Source of the DNA: Haladaptatus sp. ZSTT2 | GTDB lineage: Archaea > Halobacteriota > Halobacteria > Halobacteriales > Halococcaceae | Length of the DNA: 64,000 nt | Direction: 5' to 3' | Assembly (NCBI RefSeq): GCF_037081775.1 | Contig: NZ_JBAMHQ010000002.1 | Location: 186,001 to 250,000 of the forward strand | In this document: piece after piece, positions 28,988 through 36,946 of the stretch | Layout: each line of letters starts with the position of its first letter | How positions within the stretch are numbered: the stretch's first letter is position 1 | Position numbers and translations under genes: made by a program | Notes under the pieces: model-generated | Database searches by the model: none | What the model saw: only the letters and a program-made list of their open reading frames with translations | Told to the model about the DNA's origin: nothing

Positions 28988-30959
28988 GACAGACATCACT
29001 ACCCTTTGTGAACGCCTCAGTACGAGGTCTCCAATGCGTATTTGGGGGCTTTCACCCCAGAGTATCTATACTGCACTGGCCGCAACCACAGCTACCGACA
29101 GCGTTTCCGACCGCCTTTCACCCCACATTCGAGCAGAGCTGTTGCACACGAACGACGAGCGTGAGCCAGCGGATGTGGCCGCCTTTCACGAGTGGTTACT
29201 CGAAGAACTCGGGCTCGTTTCTGGGAACACTCTCACCCTTCTCGGTACGTTGGTTCTCACTTCAGCACACCCTGAACCGCTTATCCGGGCAACCGCGGTC
29301 ACTCGACTCGATAACGCCGAGGTTGTGCTTCGGTCGTGCAGCGACATTGAGGAGAGTCTCCGCCGTCGTGAATTCGACAGCCTCCTCGCAGATGAGTGGG
29401 ATACACTCGTTCTCACTCCTGTTCTCAGCGCACTCGGATTCGTCACCATCTATTCCGACAGCGTCGAATCGAACCTTGAACGAATCGAGTCTGCCCTTAC
29501 CGCACAGCGCGAGAAATCTTCGATGCAGGCAGTTCGAGATGCGTACGGCCACGTCCTCCCTCACTTGTTGAATGTGGAGGACGAACGATGTTTACTTGAT
29601 GTCGCAAAACGAGTTGTCGGCGAGACTCCTAGTACAGACTTTCCTGTGGAAGCGGTGGCAGCGGGACTCGCAAGCGAATCCGAAACTGTCATCGACTCAG
29701 AGGGCCTTGAGAAGGCAATCGTTGAGCAGCGCGAACACTATTCAACGCACTACGACGAACTTCGGTCACTTCTCGTTGGTTCCGATACTCAAACTCTCAC
29801 CCGCGCTGAGGTAGATACCTCAATTGAAAAAACTGCGGTTCTCGACGATGATGATCTCAATGAAGCAGCGAGCGAGCTCCTCGTAAACGTGCTCGCGACC
29901 GTTGATAAATATCCCGAACATTCCAGATTCGATCTCGTGTTCATCACTCGACGTCTCTCTGCGACGGAGTACGAAATTCACCAGGCACTGAACTCGATTC
30001 CCGGAGTTGAGTGTACAGTCTCCCCGAACGGATTAGTAGAGTTCACTTCGCTTCCCGACTCAATCGTGGGTGAAGACCTCCGAGACGAGTACATGGCACA
30101 TCTTATCGATAGGTGTTCGACGGTTAAACAGCGTCTCGATGCACTCACAGATGTGACGATCGAAGTCGAACCGCCTGCTGGCGTTGCTGAACGGATGGTT
30201 GCACAGGAGTTTGCCAAACTGCGCGATGGTGACGTTGCACCAACCTATTTCACGTACACGCTCATCAATCCTGAAGCATTGGGTGAGAAACGAATGAATG
30301 CGTATGTGGGCGATTCGCGTGGATTGGGCCAGGAACGTGCCCATCTGCGTCGGTGGCACGAACACCGTCCGTCGGGACTTCGATCTTACACGTCAATGAC
30401 CGATCGACTATTCAGCCTCGGTTTGGAGCGCGACTTCGAGAATAAGGTCTTGCGAATAATGACGCCGTTCGATGACGACACCTTCAACGAGTACGTCGCC
30501 CAGATTCGTCGCCTTCTCGAACACGGGTTCGAAGTTCGATTGTTAACGCGGCATACGAAACAACCCTGGGAGTGGGAACGGCTTCAGGAAAACCTATTCA
30601 GCGAAATCAAAGACCACCGCGACCGTCTCACCGTCCGGACGTATTCTCGGTTCAAAGAGCACCAGCGAGTGACCCCAGATATGGAGTTCCGCAATCTAGG
30701 CGAATTCGGGATTCATGGGAAGGTTTACACGATAGGACATGCCGATGAAGGAGCTGCCCTACTGGGGTCTGCGAACTTCATGGAGAACAGCTACAACTGG
30801 AATCCTGAATGCGGGGTCTACACTGAGCGAACTCAGTTTGTTGAGGCCGCTATCGAATTCTTCGATATCGTGTGGACTCTCTCTGAAGCAGATGAATTGG
30901 ATATTGAGCGTCTTCAAGAGATTCCCAACCGTCAATTGGTGCCGACACACTATAGTTGA
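28980..30959 (+). CDS. PLD-family nuclease subunit of the defence operon (659 aa), DrmC/DpdK-like
   Basis: The last 180 residues form a phospholipase-D-like domain with one HxK motif (GIHGKVYTIG, about residues 578-587) followed by GSANF, the usual Gly-Ser-x-Asn partner, and an upstream strand-helix pair (VLRIMTPFDDDTFNEYV and FEVRLLTRHTKQ). Only one HKD half is present, so a dimer would be needed for an active site, as in other single-motif PLD nucleases. The first 470 residues are helical with wHTH-like segments (FVFITRRLSATEYEIHQ-like region) and probably bind partners. It overlaps the second helicase gene by 8 nt and ends the operon. PLD proteins next to DUF1998 helicases are typical of DISARM class and Dpd restriction loci. 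Confidence 0.85.
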   Translation: MTKTDITTLCERLSTRSPMRIWGLSPQSIYTALAATTATDSVSDRLSPHIRAELLHTNDEREPADVAAFHEWLLEELGLVSGNTLTLLGTLVLTSAHPEPLIRATAVTRLDNAEVVLRSCSDIEESLRRREFDSLLADEWDTLVLTPVLSALGFVTIYSDSVESNLERIESALTAQREKSSMQAVRDAYGHVLPHLLNVEDERCLLDVAKRVVGETPSTDFPVEAVAAGLASESETVIDSEGLEKAIVEQREHYSTHYDELRSLLVGSDTQTLTRAEVDTSIEKTAVLDDDDLNEAASELLVNVLATVDKYPEHSRFDLVFITRRLSATEYEIHQALNSIPGVECTVSPNGLVEFTSLPDSIVGEDLRDEYMAHLIDRCSTVKQRLDALTDVTIEVEPPAGVAERMVAQEFAKLRDGDVAPTYFTYTLINPEALGEKRMNAYVGDSRGLGQERAHLRRWHEHRPSGLRSYTSMTDRLFSLGLERDFENKVLRIMTPFDDDTFNEYVAQIRRLLEHGFEVRLLTRHTKQPWEWERLQENLFSEIKDHRDRLTVRTYSRFKEHQRVTPDMEFRNLGEFGIHGKVYTIGHADEGAALLGSANFMENSYNWNPECGVYTERTQFVEAAIEFFDIVWTLSEADELDIERLQEIPNRQLVPTHYS

Positions 30960-31052
30960 AATAGCTCGTTTCTATGGTTTCATTCCAAAATCTCTCTGTC
31001 GCCCATTTCTTCGTGAATTATTTTCTGTTGGGGTGATTTTCAGCACCGACCA

Positions 31053-31964
31053 TTAGAGTTCTATCTTTTGAAGTTTCAATGCGAGTTTACCAATTTCTGT
31101 CCGTTCCTCAATCTCTACTAACCATCTGTGAGGTAACGCACTCGCTCCAAACCGCGCTCCAGCAAGTGCTCCTGTGACGGCACCGATCGTGTCTGTGTCC
31201 CCACCACGATTAACGGTTGTAATTATCGCTTCCTCTGCATTTTCAGCAGTCAATGCATCGTGAAGCGCGGTCTGCAATGTGTAAATCACATATCCAGATG
31301 TCCTGAGGGAATCTGGTATCTCTCCGTTCGCAATAGGCGACAGAGCATTGAGCAGTTCTTCTGGAGCCTCATTTTCAACAAATTCGAGTGCATGAGAAAG
31401 GGGAGCGTCGTCACCCCGCAAAATACCTGCGATCGTGAGGTTCAGCACAACACACCCTTCCTGACAACGAGGGTCAGCATGGGTGATTAGTGAAGATTGA
31501 CGACTGACCTCTGCAAGTGATTCATCGTCTTCACTATAGGCAATGGCAAGAGGCGCACACCGCATCACACTCCCGTTACCAGCATTGCCTCCTTCTTGAG
31601 TCGACTCCCAGACTTCTCGACCAGCCTCGTCCCACGAACTGCCCTGCTGCAACTTCGATATTGACCTTTTCGTCATTCTCCCCATATCAAATGGACCTTG
31701 TTCTGCCCATCTGACGAAGCGGTCGGCAACATCTGCTGGGTTAAAATGGCCACACTCAACAAGACTTCGCGCGATACAGAGGGCTTGGTCGGTATCGTCA
31801 GTGAGCGTTCCTGCGGGTTGATTCCACGTTCCGTACCCCTCCATCTCGGTCAAGCGGCCGTACTTGTCCTCGATGGCACTTGCTGATTTGAATTCTACCG
31901 GCCGTCCAAGGGCATCCCCACACGCGAGACCCAACAACACCCCCTCCGCACAATCCTCGTCCAT
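31053..31964 (-). CDS. ADP-ribosylglycohydrolase (DraG/ARH family)
   Basis: All signatures of the family are intact in 303 residues: GLACGDALGRPVEF near the N-terminus, GTLTDDTDQAL (metal ligands TDDT), GNAGNGSVMR, ITHADPRC and NRGGDTDTIGAVTGALAG near the C-terminus. These residues bind the two Mg2+ ions and the ADP-ribose. The enzyme removes ADP-ribose from proteins or nucleic acids. It lies convergent to the defence operon (94 nt between the ends) and divergent from the PD-(D/E)XK gene. An immune or regulatory role through reversal of ADP-ribosylation is possible but not shown; no ADP-ribosyltransferase was recognised in the window. Confidence 0.92.
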   Translation of the reverse strand: MDEDCAEGVLLGLACGDALGRPVEFKSASAIEDKYGRLTEMEGYGTWNQPAGTLTDDTDQALCIARSLVECGHFNPADVADRFVRWAEQGPFDMGRMTKRSISKLQQGSSWDEAGREVWESTQEGGNAGNGSVMRCAPLAIAYSEDDESLAEVSRQSSLITHADPRCQEGCVVLNLTIAGILRGDDAPLSHALEFVENEAPEELLNALSPIANGEIPDSLRTSGYVIYTLQTALHDALTAENAEEAIITTVNRGGDTDTIGAVTGALAGARFGASALPHRWLVEIEERTEIGKLALKLQKIEL

Positions 31965-32072
31965 ACGAAAATACTGTCAACCAGTTATAAATAATTGAGT
32001 ATGGAGTGGCATACTCTGAACCTAACCCAATGGTTGGTGAAATTTCAAGAACCCCCTCTACCTATCTCGTGT

Positions 32073-33263
32073 ATGAGTGATTCTTCCGCCGAGGCAGACG
32101 TCTTCTTATCTCTTGCAAATTGGCTCGACTCTCGTGATTACCAATTCTATGTTCACATCCCGAAAAGCCACCACCAGATTCAGGGATATAAGCAAGTGCT
32201 ACAATCCTACCCCTCTCACACAATCTCCATCGGACCATACAAGCCCGATGTCTTAGGAATCACGCCTGCAAACCGAGTGTTTGCTATCGAAGTAAAAGGC
32301 ACGACAAATTTGAGGAAGGGCCTTGGACAAGCGATAAGCTATCAGCGTGGAGTAGACCGCGCCCATCTTGCAGCTGATGCTTCGAACATTTCTCGCATCC
32401 GTGATCTCTCCCTGTCTAAAGGTATTGGGGTTCTCGGTGTCGATTCGAAGACACACGAAGTCACCGAGTGCAATCCCTATTCGGTAGATATGAAAGACTT
32501 ACTCTACAACACTCGCCATCAGCTAGAAAACGCCCAAGTAACGGGCACCCAGGTTTCCCTCATTCTCCCGAAGTATGCCGATCCATTAAATCAGTTGATG
32601 CCCGTTCTCGCGGTTGGAGCACATTCGAAAACTACCAAGTCGGAGATTGGACAACTCGTTTCAGACACCAATTATCCGTACAAACGAGAGTACAACCGGA
32701 TGATTCGGCTTGCCCAGTATCTTGGGATGATTCGAGAGGTAGACAACAGTTTCGAACTAACTGAGCAGGGTGAGGTGGGCCTGACACTCTTGAAAGGATA
32801 CAACGTTGCAGATGTCCCTGATTTGATGAACCTCAAGGGAGGTGGTTCAGTGAAGGCGAACCATCCACCGATTGCGACGTATCTCCGAAATCGGTTTGCT
32901 TCTGCTCCCGATTTCAGGACGCTCTTTGAAGTTCTGTTGAGCCAAGGGGGTGCTCCCATCTCAATCAAAGAGCTCTGCCAAATATTAATCGACAACTATC
33001 CGAGTACCTTCCTCAACTTGGTGTACACTGACCCGTCAGGAAGTCAAGAAGCTGCCACACTCATCGAACAAGGTCGCGGATACGAGATTTACGAGAATCC
33101 AGAGTACCTTAAAGACATTATCCACAGTCAGTTCATCTCGAATACAGCCAGCCAATTTCGCAGCTTAGGTATCCTCGATAATCGAAGCCCCGTAATCGAA
33201 CCGAAGGGTGCATTAGATCCAGAGAACCATTATTGGTACCCCGGAGATTTCCAACTCGGATAG
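32073..33263 (+). CDS. PD-(D/E)XK-like nuclease with C-terminal winged-helix region (396 aa)
   Basis: The N-terminal 120 residues read as a restriction-endonuclease-like fold: YKPDVLGI (catalytic Asp), then VFAIEVKGTTN (ExK), then a helix GLGQAISYQRGVDRAHL (the Q-rich helix typical of Card1/VRR-type and Hjc-like nucleases). The remaining residues contain a wHTH (KTTKSEIGQLVSDTNYPYKR, then MIRLAQYLGMI) and a helical tail. The start was set at the ATG at 32073 (MSDSSAEAD), where homology-like composition begins; an earlier TTG or ATG at 31995/32001 would add up to 26 residues. A TATA-like TTATAAATAA lies at 31985. It is probably a DNA-cleaving accessory defence nuclease. Confidence 0.7.
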   Translation: MSDSSAEADVFLSLANWLDSRDYQFYVHIPKSHHQIQGYKQVLQSYPSHTISIGPYKPDVLGITPANRVFAIEVKGTTNLRKGLGQAISYQRGVDRAHLAADASNISRIRDLSLSKGIGVLGVDSKTHEVTECNPYSVDMKDLLYNTRHQLENAQVTGTQVSLILPKYADPLNQLMPVLAVGAHSKTTKSEIGQLVSDTNYPYKREYNRMIRLAQYLGMIREVDNSFELTEQGEVGLTLLKGYNVADVPDLMNLKGGGSVKANHPPIATYLRNRFASAPDFRTLFEVLLSQGGAPISIKELCQILIDNYPSTFLNLVYTDPSGSQEAATLIEQGRGYEIYENPEYLKDIIHSQFISNTASQFRSLGILDNRSPVIEPKGALDPENHYWYPGDFQLG

Positions 33264-33324
33264 TCAATACAGATATCTCTTGTATATTTTGGGAGTAATC
33301 CTCTATAGAAGGAATCAAACACTG

Positions 33325-33564
33325 TTAGTAGACGAAATCGGTACCAAATAACTTGGATTCGGGTGGTTGTGAGACCCTCCGAAGATTTACTGCTTGCTTC
33401 CCTTTTTCTGAGGCTTCGATGGTAAATTCTACCCACCAATCTTTGTAGATCTCGTCTGCCTTGTAGTCTGAGATATGGAAGAATACATCTTCCATACCAG
33501 TTGGCCTAAAAACTTTGATAAATCCGTACTTTTTCGTATGACTGTAAAACTTGATCTGACCCAT
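33325..33564 (-). CDS. cold-shock-domain protein (79 aa)
   Basis: MGQIKFYSHTKKYGFIKV matches the start of a cold-shock domain, with the RNP1-like KKYGFIKV and the RNP2-like DVFFHIS, then VEFTIEASEKGKQAVNLRRV as the last strand. Single-stranded nucleic-acid binding is the known activity of the fold. The start was placed at the internal ATG at 33564, because that gives the normal length (about 65-80 residues); the upstream residues in the longer frame have poor composition. It is a stand-alone gene between two defence operons. Confidence 0.85.
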   Translation of the reverse strand: MGQIKFYSHTKKYGFIKVFRPTGMEDVFFHISDYKADEIYKDWWVEFTIEASEKGKQAVNLRRVSQPPESKLFGTDFVY

Positions 33565-33786
33565 TGATCTCTTTTCCTTGGGACTCATGCTTGCACACCA
33601 ATACTGTCGAATTCCATTCAACAATAGTTAAATATTCTGTCGGATGTGGGATTCAAACTCTACACTGAGAGAACGATTACATTCCGACTACGGAAAATTG
33701 TCCACGGATTTTGGATATTTTCGACATTCGAACGGAAACCGAAAATTCCGGGCTACAACCACGACTAGCTGTTTACTCCTTTGATA

Positions 33787-34941
33787 TCAGATTGCCTGCT
33801 GGATCGTTTCAGCGTCGATTTGACCGGCATCAGTATCAGTTGTATCGTCGAGCGCTCGACTACAGATTGCAAGCGCTTGTCGGATATTCCCCTGCGACCG
33901 TTGTAAGACCACGTCGATTCCATCCTCGGTGAACGGTTCAATTGACTCAGTATCTCCCTCACGCGCGTTACTCAGGTAACTCTCGATAAGGTCGCGTAGG
34001 TGGTCGTCTGTGAGCGGACGGAGCGCGACTTCTTGACCGATACGCTCAGAGAAGGCGTGATACTCACTCATCACATCCTGCCAGACCTCAGGTGCACACC
34101 CGAAAAGGACACACAGGCCGTGACTGTTCTGATCCATCAGGTGACGAATACTGTTGAGCGTGGCCTGCTTATTCTTCGAATTGAGCCTGGAGATACTCTC
34201 GAACTCGTCGATGAAGACGAACACACTGGTGTAACCTAGTTCGAGAATCATGTTCTTGAGCGCCGTGAACGCCCGGACACTGGTGGTGTCGTCGTCGAGT
34301 GCGCTGTGAATTTCCATCTGTTTGCGCTGCTCGTAGCGAATCCCCTCTGCGGTGAGCCACTGCCACGCGTAGAGATTTGTGTCCTCGTACACCATGTGAA
34401 CGATTGCGCGAGCGAAATCGGCGAACTTCGTAATTTGGTTTAGGCGCTGAATCGCTTCTGGAATGAGCTCAGAAAGTAGGATTTCTCCGTCGTCGATGAG
34501 GGCTTTCATCTCATCAGGTCCATCCACGTCGATATCCTGTGTCTCGCGCGCGACCATCGCGAGATACTCGTAGGCAAGTTCCTGGACACGGCTGAACCCG
34601 AGGTCATACATGAACTCGTGGTAGATGTCGCGGAAGCCATCACCGGGTTGGGCGACGTACCCGACAATCACGTCAGAGCGGTCGCGAACGAGCGAACGAG
34701 TGTACTTGAGCGTGTGTGATTTGCCGTTCCCATACTTCGCGGTGATAACGAGGTGCTTCGATTTCCCCGTCCCGAGCACTGTCGAAACGGTGTCGCTGAT
34801 TATGCGAGTCGCATGTTGCTGGCCGCAGTATATCTCAGGGTTCTCGTCGGGAACTGGACTGTACGGGAACGGATTTTCGGTCAGGTCGAACTGTGAGTAG
34901 TCGCGCTGTTCGTCGGTAATGGTGAATGGGTTGTCACTCAT
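33787..34941 (-). CDS. AAA ATPase of the DNA-modification operon (384 aa)
   Basis: Walker A KYGNGKSHT is near residue 69 and Walker B VFVFIDEFESISR near residue 243. A C-terminal helical lid ends with IRQALAICSRALDD, as in Orc1/Cdc6-like and BREX BrxC/BrxD-like ATPases. The N-terminus FPYSPVPDENPEIYCGQ resembles the pre-Walker segment of ExeA-type ATPases. It overlaps the upstream wHTH gene by 8 nt and closes the operon that begins with the DpdA-like gene. Bacterial DpdA needs the ATPase DpdB; this unrelated ATPase may fill that place or recruit the modification enzyme to DNA. That is inference from context. Confidence 0.8.
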   Translation of the reverse strand: MSDNPFTITDEQRDYSQFDLTENPFPYSPVPDENPEIYCGQQHATRIISDTVSTVLGTGKSKHLVITAKYGNGKSHTLKYTRSLVRDRSDVIVGYVAQPGDGFRDIYHEFMYDLGFSRVQELAYEYLAMVARETQDIDVDGPDEMKALIDDGEILLSELIPEAIQRLNQITKFADFARAIVHMVYEDTNLYAWQWLTAEGIRYEQRKQMEIHSALDDDTTSVRAFTALKNMILELGYTSVFVFIDEFESISRLNSKNKQATLNSIRHLMDQNSHGLCVLFGCAPEVWQDVMSEYHAFSERIGQEVALRPLTDDHLRDLIESYLSNAREGDTESIEPFTEDGIDVVLQRSQGNIRQALAICSRALDDTTDTDAGQIDAETIQQAI

Positions 34942-35827
34942 GGGTATCGGTTAAGTCTCGGTCGTACACTGCGAGGTAATAGAATTGTTTGCCAAACTGT
35001 TCAACACCGGCCATCACTGGGTCGGTCGATTGCGTTGTCGAAACGAGCCCTCCCGCGTCCCCCAACGAGATCTCTTTGATGCCGAGTAACGACTCTTTCG
35101 CGCCTGTGTCGATGGGCGCTCCTGAGAGCTCGAGTTTGCCGATGTTTTTCGTCTCTTGGGCAAGGTTGAGGAGTGCCTCGTCGAAAGCCGGGCGTGGACA
35201 TCCTGTCCGTTCACAGAACGCCTCTCTGAGTTTCGGAATGGAGAGGTAGCGCTGGCGAAGATTCACTCCCGCGGTTTGCTCAAGATCATCATAGGTTTGT
35301 AGCAAGTGGTCAGCGAATGCTTCTGGTACGGTTGAACGGTTTGTCACGTAATACGTTCCAGTGAACGCATTCCGCTGTAAAGCTCCCAGCCGCTCACCCC
35401 AATCGCTCAAGATATCGACGCTCGTTTGATTGTACGTTCTTTCTGAGCCTGACTCGGCGTCTTCGAGCGACTCGAGAAGTTCGTCGAGTGATGACGGTCC
35501 TGCAGTCTCAACAGTCTCAAGGAACGCCCGGTAGTGAGGGCTGTTTTGTTCGAGAATGTCGCTCACTTGCGACCAGTTCTCAGCTTTTACTGCGTTGAGA
35601 AAACTAGCTCCAATGACTGAGGTTTCGTAGGTAGGGAATTCAGTTGTTTCGTCTTCGTCGATTAGTCCGATTCGCGCCGCTTCAAGAATCGTCTCACGTG
35701 CGCGCCTGGTTGAAACGTCCAGTTTGGTTTCGACTGATTCGGTCGAAACGCGACCCGTTGAACAGACGTGCGTCACCTCGACTAATCGTCCGAGAGTGAC
35801 TGGGCGGACTGTCGCTCGCTCGCTCAT
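34934..35827 (-). CDS. winged-helix protein of the DNA-modification operon (297 aa)
   Basis: The opening VTLGRLVEVTHVCSTGRVST then TKLDVSTRRARETILEAARI looks like a winged helix-turn-helix. The rest is helical and acidic, with a second wHTH-like part (YLSIPKLREAFCERTGCPRP). No enzyme motif is visible. Its start overlaps the stop of the TGT-family gene (ATGA) and its stop overlaps the ATPase gene by 8 nt, so the three are translationally coupled. A DNA-binding or adaptor role between the transglycosylases and the ATPase is likely. I do not recognise the family by name. Confidence 0.7.
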   Translation of the reverse strand: MSERATVRPVTLGRLVEVTHVCSTGRVSTESVETKLDVSTRRARETILEAARIGLIDEDETTEFPTYETSVIGASFLNAVKAENWSQVSDILEQNSPHYRAFLETVETAGPSSLDELLESLEDAESGSERTYNQTSVDILSDWGERLGALQRNAFTGTYYVTNRSTVPEAFADHLLQTYDDLEQTAGVNLRQRYLSIPKLREAFCERTGCPRPAFDEALLNLAQETKNIGKLELSGAPIDTGAKESLLGIKEISLGDAGGLVSTTQSTDPVMAGVEQFGKQFYYLAVYDRDLTDTHE

Positions 35828-36858
35828 GTGAGCCTCCGTACTTGCTGTTTCGCGGTCAAGTACGCACGATGGGTGACTTCATTCCCTCTAAATCGAAGGT
35901 CCAGATATGCTTCGATATCCTCACCAGCGGCCACCATGTAGCGAAATCGCCGCAGTTCAATTGCTAACGCCCATAGATTATGAATCGTGAGCAGTCCTCG
36001 ATCGGCACGCACTTCCTCGAACGTTCGGGAACCACACACCGGACACGAACATGGGAGTCGGTCTAATTCCTCGATTTTCCCGAGCTCTCGACCACCGAAG
36101 CCTGGGAGCAAATAATTTCGATTCCCCGCACTTCTAATGAACGACGACGAATCAAAGCTATCAACACCTAGGTATAAAAGGAGTGGTTGATACACAATCC
36201 CGCCTAACCCGTAGACGTGGAGGTGTTTCTCGGTCGCTTGTCGCGCAGCGAGTATCAATTTTGTCGTTTTCTTGTAGTCCGTTCTGATAGGAACAAGGCT
36301 ACCGATGGCAAATCCGTCGAACGACCCGTTTCGGTCGAGATATCGGATAGTGTTGCGTATCGTTTCTGGGTCGTAACCGTGGACGCTCGCGAATAGCAGT
36401 TCATCGCCGTCATGTGAATCGCTCGCTGTCAACGCGTACTCGATGCTTCGTTGGATTCTGCGCTGTTTTTTCTCTGTCCGGTACTCTCGGTTGAGAGGAA
36501 GGTCAACCGTTCCTAGGATATCTGCGCCAATCTGCTGCTGGGTTTCGAGCGTCTCAGTTGGGGTGGTATCCAGTTTTTCACTGTGAAAATCGAACCCACC
36601 GCTGTCGGCGAAGACGATGGTCTCCTCGGGGACGTTCATCTCCTCGCGGAGGGTGGCCTCATGTTGAAGGCGTTCCCACTGCGGTTTTCGTCGTCTAATG
36701 GCCCGTGCATTGACCATCGCGGTGGGGAGGTCTGGTATACTGTCTGCGTACTCAGGGGTGTTGTCGGTCGACCGTTTCCCGATGTTCCGAACCGGAAAGA
36801 GGACGGGTGTAGACAACGGCCCCCGTGGTGTGTCGAGTGTTCGGTGTCTGTAGAGCAT
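35824..36858 (-). CDS. second tRNA-guanine transglycosylase-family protein (344 aa)
   Basis: The TGT catalytic landmarks are present in order: FADSGGFDF (Asp 85, the base-recognition aspartate), GFAIGSL (about 182-188, the GGLAVGE equivalent), LHVYGLGG (213-220, the LMGVG equivalent) and GVDSFDSS (Asp 236, nucleophile position). The zinc site C270-x-C272-x2-C275 with His 293 is intact. This is therefore a complete base-exchange enzyme fold, without the PUA extension of archaeal tRNA TGT, and shorter than bacterial TGT (about 375). It follows the DpdA-like gene by 88 nt, with its own TATA-like box, and is coupled to the next two genes. Its substrate (DNA or tRNA) is unknown; operon context favours DNA. 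Confidence 0.8.
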   Translation of the reverse strand: MLYRHRTLDTPRGPLSTPVLFPVRNIGKRSTDNTPEYADSIPDLPTAMVNARAIRRRKPQWERLQHEATLREEMNVPEETIVFADSGGFDFHSEKLDTTPTETLETQQQIGADILGTVDLPLNREYRTEKKQRRIQRSIEYALTASDSHDGDELLFASVHGYDPETIRNTIRYLDRNGSFDGFAIGSLVPIRTDYKKTTKLILAARQATEKHLHVYGLGGIVYQPLLLYLGVDSFDSSSFIRSAGNRNYLLPGFGGRELGKIEELDRLPCSCPVCGSRTFEEVRADRGLLTIHNLWALAIELRRFRYMVAAGEDIEAYLDLRFRGNEVTHRAYLTAKQQVRRLT

Positions 36859-36886
36859 CTCCGCCGCGCTCAGATAGCTCGGGCTC

Positions 36887-36900
36887 CTATTTAAATTTAG
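36887..36900 (-). promoter_or_regulatory. probable internal promoter before the second TGT gene
   Basis: On the minus strand CTAAATTTAAATAG holds a TATA box about 35 nt before the ATG at 36858, with GGCGGAG directly before the start codon. This would allow the three genes after dpdA to be expressed independently of it. Confidence 0.4.
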
Positions 36901-36946
36901 GCAGAAATATAAAAAATATTAACTAAACCAGGGTACTGAGGCTGAT

